Source: Oscarella lobularis (Eukaryota > Porifera > Homoscleromorpha > Homosclerophorida > Oscarellidae). Taken from it: a stretch of 64,000 bases of DNA. The first letter of the stretch is position 1. Each line of letters begins with the position of its first letter. The notes beneath the pieces were generated by a model that worked only from the letters and a program-made list of their open reading frames with translations, was not told where the DNA came from and ran no database searches. The stretch is taken from the NCBI RefSeq assembly GCF_947507565.1, contig NC_089189.1:310001-374000 (forward strand), given 5' to 3'. The translations under genes and the position numbers were made by a program. Positions 54,770 through 64,000 of the stretch are shown here, one piece after another.

Positions 54770-56515
54770 TTATTTAGGTAAGCAGTTGGAAAGATAGAAC
54801 CTTCGTCTCAGACTACTGACAAATTGAGGAGCTTGCATCTCTTTAATCTTCTGCTTTAGTGTACTCATACTCTTATGATATTTTGAAACCATGCGATTCA
54901 CCATACAGTGAATCTCAGCCACATCATGACTTCTGTAACGCTCCTTTATCGCTCTAACCAAACAAAGCATATACCAGGAGCCGTAAACGGACCCGAGATA
55001 GCGAAACGACTGATCTCCAAACGACGAAGAGTAGCCAATAAAGAAATCGGCGCTATTGGGCATGGATGATTCATCTATCATGTCAGATTGAACTACTGGT
55101 AAATGAGAACTCTTCTTGCTTGAATCGCTATCGGAGGCAATAGCACCGGCCTCCCCTTTGCCACGGCACACTTGGAAGAAAAAGAGCTTCGGCTTGCCTC
55201 GCAATTGATTGCTTTCGCGAAAAAGATCTAGAATGCGCTTGATTTCGATCTCATCTCCGTTGACATCCGAGAATACGGATTCCTTGCCGTGGGACATGAG
55301 AATAAAAACGGAGCAGGAGAAATCTGCAAAGTCGTCTTCAACGAACTCTTTCACCGCCTTAAGAATTTGATCCTTGGTTTGGTTGAATATTTGGATTTCG
55401 GGTAGTTTGTCACTTTTTTCAAATTTCAGATCGTTTTGGAAGAGATCGACAAGGCGATCTCCGTCTTCTTTAGAACCACTTCTCTCTGGGAGATCTCTGA
55501 ACTCATCGTTGTTGACAATGAGCACCTTGCCAACTTTTCCCTTGAAATCATATTCTTTCAATTTGGCTTCAGGCAAGGAATCGCTCGTGACTTCTATTGG
55601 AGGATTTTCTTTTACTTTCTTGGCAGTCGGTTGATCAGAACTAGTATTAAAATTAATAATAAATAATCGCCTTATAATTTTTATGCCTTTGGATCATTGT
55701 CTTTCCTCTGACAGATATCACTTTTCTATTCAGACAAGTTTAAGTGAATTGTTTTCTAGAAAATGTAGACTCTAGGCTAACGTTTTTCTCTCCAAATGAG
55801 CTTCCGCTCCCTTTCCAGCAGCAAGGGCTCCCTCTTCTCCATAATAGCTGCAAAAACGGTGCAAAACCTCAGCGAGCTGAGCTGAAACAATTACCTAAAG
55901 CACTGGCCTCCGCTCGTTTGAATACGTCTAATTTAATCATTGTAGAGGTTAGCGTGAAATGGTATGGTACAAACTCACAGAGTGCTTTTGTTAATAGAAC
56001 GTGTGTTTTCTCCCTTCGCTATTGCTCCGCCGATGAAAATCCCAGCCCTGTCAGCTACGACGCGTTTCGAACGCTCCGATTTTTCTTCAACTTTTTCCCT
56101 AAACCCACCAAAATCAAATTTGAAAACCGCCTTACATTTATTGCTATAATTAAAGCACCATTCCATTATATCGCTATCAAGAGGATTGCTCTCACTGTCG
56201 GAGAAAATTTTCAATTTCACTGAATACGTTTCAGCTTTCACGTCTTCGGTAATTGAAACGGACTAAAGAAGCGCTTCTCAGCAAACGGCCCTTAGTGCAC
56301 TACTACTATTTTCCCTAGGCTTATACCTCGCCGCTGTCTTTCGCGGTTATGTCCACGGTTGTTCTCGCTCCTCTCTTCAAAACTGGTAAAATTCCTTGAA
56401 TCGTTCTGGCGTTCTCTGCGAATAGATCGCGGTGAGTGATCGTCTTGGACAACTCAAACGATCTCTTCTTCTCTCTATCGTTCAAAGTGAAGAAATAGAC
56501 AGCTCTGGAGGCCAT
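54770..56515 (-). CDS. caspase gene 4 of the array, most diverged, with novel prodomain
   Basis: Exon 1 (from 56515) reads MASRAVYFFTLNDREKKRSF..LLPVLKRG-like ILPVLKRGARTTVDITAKDS. Exon 2 (56262-55979, 284 bases) reads VKAETYSVKLKIFSDSESNP, DIMEWCFN and FREKVEEKSERSK, IFIGGAIAKGENTRSINKS. The micro-exon and linker exon (GEEGALAAGKGAEAHLERK) follow in frame. The caspase domain has DRLVDLFQNDLKF, VFILMSHGKES, FFFQVCRGKGE (QVCRG instead of the usual QACRG, catalytic Cys kept) and YGSWYMLCLVRAI. All frames are intact. It lies just downstream of the HDGF-like gene on the same strand and is likely the arrangement from which the other copies derive. Confidence 0.82.
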
Positions 56516-56835
56516 GGACTGGGACAAAGAGAACGATGCAGCGTGTGAGAGGTCAATGAAAGTGTGCGGACCGTGGGGCAAACTTAAGTAATTCAATTAG
56601 CCCTATAAAGAACACGAAGCCCTTCCACGTTGCATTAGATCTTCACCCACATGGAAACTAGGTAGTGCAGTGATAAAGAGCAACAGGATTCGTGGTCTTG
56701 GTGCCTCTACGGATCTCTTGCCCTTCGCTAACTCAATTACCAAAGAATTCCAAACAAAAAAACGCGAGGACCCGGACAATAAAAATGTATAAAACAGACC
56801 ATTTATTATATTATTATTAATGTTACTATTATACA

Positions 56836-58277
56836 TTATTCATTCGTTTCACATGCAACGTCTTCGTTTCTTACTTCCGGGTTGTCCTCCTCTTCCTCGT
56901 CGCTGCAAAAAATCGCTCGAAATTTTTCGTAAAGCGGACCGGCACGTGCCATGACCGTTTCGCTCGCCTTATACTTCCGAACCTCGTTTAAATCAACTAA
57001 ACCGCCTATAGATTCAATAGCGGATATTGCCTACCTTTCTAAGGGTAGTTACAATGTCCGGGAAATCGCGTAATAGCCTCTTCGTAACGGGGAGAACGGA
57101 GATGGCACTGAGCACTCTCAAACACCGCGAAATATCCTTAATCAGTTATATATTTATTGATTTGTGAAGAGGAAAGTTTCCCGTACCGGCGCTTCCACGG
57201 TCAGCGACATTTTTAGATTTAAATTTAATTTCGATAATTGCTGAATTAGCTGTTCGTTTTCGCGTTTCTGTCGCTTGCGTTCCGCCAAAGCGGCAAGATT
57301 TTTTGAGACAGTTTGTCTCCACTCCGCGTTTTCTCGAAGCGGAGGAGGAGGGGGCGGGGCAGTGGGAGGCGGGGAAAGAGAGGACTTTTTCTTCTCAGCG
57401 CGAATTTCAAAATCCTCAATATTTATTATATATTATTTTAATTAATTATTTATTACGGTCTTACCTCGTCCGATCCTTCGGCGGCTCCGGCATCGAGCGT
57501 TTCCTAGAGAGATAAAAAAAGTTTCGAAAAAAAGTGACGAATTCTCTAAATATTTTCTTCTAGATTCACATCCGGGGTCTCCCAGCCTTCGTCTTCCTCC
57601 TTTGGTTTTTTTGCAGCAGTGTCACATGACGTTTCGTCTTCTGATTCGAATTTTCTCTTGACTCTTTGTCTCCGTTCCTAAAGACTCATTTTTTATATAG
57701 AGAACAAGCGTATATATCTTATTTATTTATTTATTTATCTATACCAGTTTCTCTTCGTTTTCATCTCCCTTCACTACAATTGTCAATTCCTACGTATTTA
57801 GATACTTGACCTATTTCTAAAATGTTTAATTTTTAGCTACTTTTTCATCCGGGCTGTCGTCATCATCCTCATGATATTCTTCTTCCTTATTTTCTTCTTC
57901 CGTTCTCTCCAAATTCGGATTGAACTCGATTTCCTGTAGGGCTTCTTGATATCCGCGATTTTTCAGCGGCTTCGAAAACTTCTCTTTATTCGGCTCATAC
58001 GGGAACATTTCCTTAGCTGTTACGTAGCCTCTAGTAAAGAGGCGAAAATTAAACGATTGACGCCGAAGCGAAGGCGTTGCGCACAATTCGTGGGTTCCGA
58101 AGAAGAAGACTTTATATTTTCTCGGCTTCTTGGAGTCGCCCATTGCGCTTTCGACCTCGAAAACAGCGAAATCGAAACGGGTTTCTACGAGAGGCGATTT
58201 CTCGTGCGTACTCGCGCCGGCCAGTGCGGATAGCCTTTCATCTTGGCCCATATTAGACTGCCGACGCCGAAAGACAT
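56836..58277 (-). CDS. HDGFL2: HDGF/LEDGF-related protein with PWWP and integrase-binding-like domain
   Basis: Start at 58277: MSFGVGSLIWAKMKGYPHWP followed by ARV (intron in between), then KYKVFFFGTHEL, YVTAKEMFPYEPNKEKFSKP and GYQEALQEIEFNP: a typical HDGF-family PWWP domain, which binds methylated H3K36 nucleosomes. A charged middle with nuclear-localisation-like KRKFESEDE follows. The C-terminal exons have IVTTLRKVGNIRYL and the last exon VRKYKASETVMARAGPLYEK FRAIF, matching the LEDGF/HDGFL2 integrase-binding domain ([20 protein letters not shown]). About nine exons. Having both domains points to HDGFL2/PSIP1 rather than HDGF. The 3' end was copied twice into the caspase array. Confidence 0.88.
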
Positions 58278-58383
58278 GGGAGGAAGCGCACGGAACCGAC
58301 GGAACAGCTCGGAACGGACACAAAAGGAAAACGTTTAGCGCACGCAATTACACGTATGTTTTTATTTAATTAAACGTCGCAGA

Positions 58384-59401
58384 ATGAATGATCTGAAGCT
58401 TCGACCCGATAAATCGACGGAAAAGGAGTGGGAGAAGATGAGAGACACGCTCCAGTCGATGTGGAAGCACTTGGACGAGCTCCACGCCAAAGATCCCGCC
58501 GAATACGAAACCTACGTCAAAAAGGTGATGAAAGAAAACGCCGACTCAATCAAACCGCCCCAAATCGACTTCACCGTACGCACAAACATGGTACGATCAT
58601 AGCAGAATCCCCAAACCGACGCGAACGCGCCCGATTGCTCAGATAAAAACGGATTCGCCCCTCTACATAAACATCTGCAGCTGGAGCGTCATAACCACAC
58701 CAACATCCGACCAAAGTCCCTTACCCATGCGCCCCGGATGCCTACGTCACTACGACTGGGGCTCCGTCATAGACACAGCAGTGAACACATCAGTAATAGA
58801 ACGCTGTAGAGCGGACAAAGAGGCGCGAGAACAGCTCATAGAATTACTCATAGAACACATAGAGACTCTTAGTGGCATCACATTATCAAGGCATAGTCAT
58901 CTAGAGAACGAGCCCAAGGGGGGATGTGATAAAAAACGCTTGGAAGAATCTCTGACGAAGGGATTTAGTGTCGAAGGAACTATTGGTTCGAAATCCGTTA
59001 TAAATCAATTATCGAGTATAGTTCGGTCTGAGTATGATGCCAAGGCTCTTAGTCAAGAGGGAGTCTCAGAAGAGAAGAGAGTTCTTATAGAGGAAGTCTT
59101 GACTGAGCCCCAGTATGACGTCAGAATTAAAAAAGGGGAGAAACGGAGCGTTGAAGTTCGTTTCGAATTGCCCGGCGCCGAATCCATAAAAGATATCGAA
59201 TTAGACGTATCAGAGGTGAAAAATCAATAGGATAAATAATAAATTAATTGAAAATTTTAGATTGATTTGATTTTGTGCGTGCCTCAAAAATATAAAAGAG
59301 TCAAAGTGAATTTTCCGGAACGCGTTCGAAAAAACGCAATCAGCGCGAAATTTTCAAAGAAATCAAAAACGCTTACAGTTTCAATTGAAACAATAAACTA
59401 A
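58384..59401 (+). CDS. PIH1D2: PIH1 domain-containing protein (PIH1D2-like)
   Basis: Exons 58384-58590, 58643-59215 and 59261-59401 give 306 residues. The N-terminus WKHLDELHAKDPAEYETYVK resembles PIH1D2 (LLDDLAQSDPEGYEKF). The PIH domain has PLYINICSWSVI, PLPMRPG and VIDTAVNTSVIERC. A C-terminal CS-like beta domain follows (VRFELPGAESIKDIELDVSE, KRVKVNFPERV). PIH proteins work with Hsp90/R2TP in assembling large complexes, including axonemal dyneins. The stop codon overlaps that of the convergent SLC25A42 gene. Confidence 0.85.
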
Positions 59402-60544
59402 GTCTCTCTAATAAATTTAGTCAATAAATCATATACCGTAAAACTCACGCCTACGGCTATGGGCCCCTTAATCCAATTCAAAGACAACCCCTTATACATT
59501 CCACGTCGAATTCCTTCACTAGAAATAACGTGTAGAGCCGTGCTTCTTAGCGTACCGTAGTCTTGCGCTATGGCACTCGTCAGCCCTAGCGCGCTATGCC
59601 CCCCGCCTAATGTCCCGCTCGTTTGCATGCGCCTGCGCACGATATCAAGTGGATACGACGTCGATTGACCGCATATTCCGGCTAAAGCGCCAAAGAAAAA
59701 CCGTTCGCGCAAGCGCAAATCGCGTTTTTTCTCGCCGTCGGTAAAATTTTTCTTCAGGCTCTCGTATGTAAAGAAGCTTATACCGGAATAGATTGCGATT
59801 CCGAGAACGGTTGGTACGAAGCCGTGGTACAAGCGCAAAATGCTTCCGCCCCGCATGAGCGCGCGAAACGATTGTATCAGGTCTCGATAACTGGGGGCGT
59901 GAAATTTTAACGCGCGCTATCGCGACAAGTTGAATATTTTTGCACTTACTCTTCTTGATGACTCACTGCCATACGGGCTCTAACGAGATCTAATGGATAC
60001 GTGAGAGATGAGGCGGTCACTCCGGCCAAGGAACCGGCGAGAAAACGACGTCCAGGAGACTTGAGGGGTCTGATAAATAATAGTCACGTGATTATGTAGA
60101 AAAATTTCCTTACTTGGTAGATTGACTATTTTGTCTAAGTAAATTTTTGAATTGTTCGTGGGCCATGAATTGTATTGCAGCGTATGGCATGATTCGAGCC
60201 ATTGTGGCCGAATTTCCTCGCCAGAGACTTCGAATCCCGTTCTCTTCGTACATTTTTACTAGCAACTTCGCAGCGGTCTGAAATTAGGAATTTTTCGCCT
60301 CGCGACTACACAAACGAGCAGTGCGAGTCTTACTTTTAACGAAAACTGCATTGTCGATGCTAAGAACAAAGCGAAAAGATGAACTTTGGCGCCACGCGAA
60401 CGACTTCTCACTTTGAAATAGTATTTTGGTGCGATCTAACGGTGCTACCGTCGTTTTAGCTACGGCACCGGCCACCGCACCGCAAAACAACGCCGAGAAA
60501 ACGTCTTCTACTCGTTTGCGCTGCGTTTTCTCGACCTTTGCCAT
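59398..60544 (-). CDS. SLC25A42: mitochondrial CoA carrier SLC25A42
   Basis: About four to five exons. Three carrier motifs are present: [24 protein letters not shown] and [12 protein letters not shown], with intervening [20 protein letters not shown] and [20 protein letters not shown]. The first motif with PLDRTKI and [10 protein letters not shown] is characteristic of the SLC25A42/A16/A24 branch; SLC25A42 imports CoA into mitochondria. Stop at 59398-59400. Its start lies 39 bases from the divergent TIMM29 gene. Confidence 0.88.
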
Positions 60545-60583
60545 GTTCCGATACGGGACAGCGATATATCCCGAATAATCTGA

Positions 60584-61073
60584 ATGCTACGACGATTCAG
60601 CAAGCCGCTGCTTACAGCATACGGCGAGTACAGATCAGTTATTGGCGACTCTCTCCGCAGCATACCTAAAAAGCCCGTTCGATCGCTCCGCAATGCACTT
60701 CTAGTGGGAACGTTGGGACTCTTCTGGTACAAGAACCCGGATGAGAATTCGTTTCGCGCTCTTTTGATCGAATCTTCAAACGAACTCGCTCTCGTTTCCG
60801 AACCCGTGCGCAATCCGTTGTCAACGCAACGCGTCGAAACGCTTTGGAGCTACGCAAACTCCGTCGAATGGAAGTACTACAATTTCGTCTTTTTCTCGAT
60901 CATTTTTCAGTTATCCGGGCCTTCGACGTGCAAGACGTACGAGAACACGTGTTCTCATTTGAAACCGGGGCCCCAATCGTATTACGAAAGAATTCTCGAT
61001 ATTGGATTTATGGGGAAATGGTTTTCCATGGAAACGGCCATGACAGACTATGACATCAATGACGCAAATCACC

Positions 61074-61081
<8 letters not shown>
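60584..61081 (+). CDS. TIMM29: TIM22 complex subunit TIMM29
   Basis: Single exon, 165 residues. N-terminal part [20 protein letters not shown] is a membrane segment; the C-terminal part has [20 protein letters not shown] followed by [20 protein letters not shown], closely like human TIMM29 ([28 protein letters not shown]). TIMM29 stabilises the TIM22 translocase, which inserts SLC25 carriers into the inner membrane. It is head to head with one such carrier, SLC25A42. The protein ends just after the DINDANHL motif, shorter than human. Its last 8 coding bases overlap the DHFR coding end on the other strand. Confidence 0.88.
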
Positions 61082-61896
<815 letters not shown>

Positions 61897-62051
61897 CGAA
61901 ACGTCGGTCTAGAGCACGCTAATTCGTTCCCCACGGCAGGAAATACGCCTAGCCTATATATAACCTTGTGATTGGACACATCCAACTCAATTAGCGTGAC
62001 AATTAGCTTACATAAGACGACAGGCACTTGCGCTACAAGCACTCTGGAGAA

Positions 62052-63614
62052 ATGTTGGCTGTATTTCTTTTCTTTGTTTCTCTTTGTCTAAGTTTCGGCT
62101 ACAGTGCAACGAGTTCATGCTCAGACACAGTTATTACTCCGTCGTCGGGACCTATGGTGTACATGTCCCTGAGTGAGTATCTCCGCATTTCATCTGAGGC
62201 AGCCTCAGGAGATCTCGGTCCCATTGGGCCACTGGGAAAAAATGGAACAAAAGTAACATGAAACCTCGGTTTAAAAGTGACTAATCATTGTGGGACAGGG
62301 AGAAATAGGAGAAAAGGGCGCTAAAGGAGACTCTGGAGCACAGGTTAGACGGTAGTCTGGTCAGCGTAGTTATTCAGTGAGCAGAAGACTTGTGACTGAT
62401 TGTATGATTATTACTAAGGGACCCCCTGGCGCCACCGCAAACAGTTCCGCACTTGAAGCCACACTTGAGAATGCGTTGAACGAAATAGACGATCTAAAAG
62501 AGAGGCTAGCTGTCCTTGAATCTCCGCCGTTGTACGGCTACGGAACAGACGGTCCGTTGACAATTGCATCCGGCGAAACTACTACCTCATCTTGCGCTTA
62601 CGTCACCCAGGAAATAGTTCCATCTGGATCCCAATCGGTGAACGTCAGCAGTTGCACGTCCTTTGGGGCAAAAGACGAGATTCTTTTCCATCAAACGCAA
62701 CATTCCGAGCAAGCAGGAACGTACGAAACAGTTTACGTCAAATCCTGCCTATCAAACACTCTCACAATGACGCAGACGAAATTTCCTTATTACTCCGGCA
62801 CGTTCTTGGGGAGACACCCAGTCGTCACTCAAATCGTTAAAGTGTCGCACTACACCGTCGCGGAGATTGCCGGCGTGTACAGGCCGCCGGCTTGGAACGG
62901 CCGATGCGGCGGCATCATCGCCTTCAAGTCGAACGAGACCGTGACGATCAGCGGAACGCTGACCGTTCAAGGCAGGGGATTTCGCGGTGCTCCCAGGTAC
63001 GATTCCGACGTAGATTTTGCTCAAGGTCACGTTGGAGAATCGGAGAAAGTAAGCTACGGGGCTGTTCGCCAAGCAGCCGCTATTGGGTCGGGAGGAGGCG
63101 CGGGAAATGGGCAAGGCGGCGGTTACGGCGGCGCTCATCGCACCGTCGGATCATCGCCAGAACGCGGCGATAGCGATTGCGATCACGCCGCTGCCGGAGC
63201 TCCGTCAACGATAGGATCAGATAATTTTGAGGAGATTTTTCTGGGCGGTTCGGGCGGTGCGTCGGGATCACACGAAATTGCAAGAGACGGCGCGGAGGGC
63301 GGCGCGAGCGGCGGAATCGTTATTATTAATGGAAGAATTTCGGTTAATGTTACGGGATCGATAGACGCCAGAGGATACCCGGGAACACACGGCTACGTAG
63401 TGAATTTGACTGGTAATACTCAACCGGTGGAGGAGGCGGTGGAGGAGCCGGAGGCTCGGTTCTGATCGTATCAACGGCAAAATTCAATCAGGAAGAGAAC
63501 GTGGATGTGAGTGGTGGACGTGGAGGGAATCGGGCGCTCGGAACGTTTTGCAATCCCGGAGGTGCAGGTGGATCTGGCGGCGAGGGAAGGATTCTAGTGA
63601 AGCGGGAAGCCTAG
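62052..63614 (+). CDS. secreted collagen-like, glycine-rich protein
   Basis: Signal peptide LAVFLFFVSLCLSFGYSA. A very short collagen stretch follows: GDLGPIGPLGKNGTK, a 45-base exon (62299-62343) encoding five Gly-X-Y triplets (GEIGEKGAKGDSGAQ), and GPPGATA. Next is a short coiled coil (LENALNEIDDLKERLAVLES), then an unfamiliar beta-rich domain with many N-glycosylation sites and a glycine-rich domain (GSGGGAGNGQGGGYGG, GGSGGASG, GGASGGIVIINGRIS). Near 63425 the frame shifts by one base relative to the obviously continuing sequence (GGGGGGAGGSVLIVS..NPGGAGGSGGEGRILVK, stop 63612): a sequence error, a frameshift allele or an unusual splice. Collagen plus coiled coil suggests a trimeric extracellular protein. 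Confidence 0.75.
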
Positions 63615-64000
63615 CCTAGACGCTTGAACTTCTCTTGATTGCAGACTTATGAAATATTTTGCTTGTATTGCTATGTTCCGAAGTAATCACCATGTCAGTT
63701 GTAGTACTAAGTATAGGCTCTTATCATCAAGCGGTCTAACGACTTAATTAACAGGCTTTGGGCAAGGGAAGAAATACCGCTAACGGGGTCCGCTTACCGA
63801 ACGCTTAGGCAAATCAAATAAATCACGTGGTGGTATTGCAACTAACTCAGTACGTATACCGGTATCTAAAATCTCGCTCAAACATTTTTCTAACGACTAA
63901 TCTCCCGGTCTGTACTCGCCTGACGGCAAACTATGCAAAACATTATCTAATAACTGCAGGGCCCTATGCAAATGAATTTCAATCCAGCACGGCGTCTGCT
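63615..64000. other. 3' flank, nothing seen
   Basis: No open frame, repeat or RNA gene was recognised in the last 386 bases. Confidence 0.4.

Overview
The window is nuclear DNA of an animal with a very compact genome. Introns are mostly 45-60 bases, GT-AG and A/T-rich, and genes lie tens to hundreds of bases apart. The content (receptor tyrosine kinases, caspases, ADAM10, a collagen-like secreted protein, a Death-domain kinase) is metazoan. The short introns, divergent signalling genes and lack of recognisable bilaterian-specific genes suggest an early-branching animal, most likely a sponge, perhaps of homoscleromorph (Oscarella-like) type. The taxon is inference. No virus-derived element was recognised.

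Layout. 1-2.3 kb (+): 3' part of a Death-domain protein kinase. 2.6-5.7 kb (+): long-chain acyl-CoA ligase. 5.9-19.3 kb: a signalling block with an FGF-like secreted beta-trefoil protein (-), two receptor tyrosine kinases (+), repeat-rich DNA, two tandem secreted beta-trefoil proteins (+) and a secreted Ig-like protein (-) whose domain matches the receptor ectodomains. 19.6-27.5 kb: mostly mitochondrial genes (TRMT10-like, SLC25A44, ATP5IF1, MICOS13) with a FAM13-like RhoGAP and TXNL1. 27.7-41.3 kb: AP4E1, RAB11, a leucine-rich-repeat protein, an unidentified gene, ADAM10 and ornithine decarboxylase antizyme with its +1 frameshift site. 43.5-46.7 kb (+): two more beta-trefoil genes. 47.3-56.5 kb (-): four tandem caspase genes with an unfamiliar N-terminal region. 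56.8-64 kb: HDGF/LEDGF-like, PIH1D2-like, SLC25A42, TIMM29, DHFR and a collagen-like glycine-rich secreted protein.

How the genes fit together. The most interesting part is a possible ligand-receptor neighbourhood. Five secreted beta-trefoil genes share a third-repeat pattern, and one aligns well with FGFs. They are interspersed with two FGFR-like kinases and a soluble protein carrying the same double-cysteine Ig-like domain. Most of these genes have TATA boxes; I saw none in the promoters I checked of the housekeeping genes. The second notable part is the caspase array, which shows a shared novel prodomain, an 18-base micro-exon, unequal crossing-over, and prodomain frame disruption in two of the four copies. 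Housekeeping genes are often in head-to-head pairs a few dozen bases apart or in tail-to-tail pairs whose coding ends overlap.
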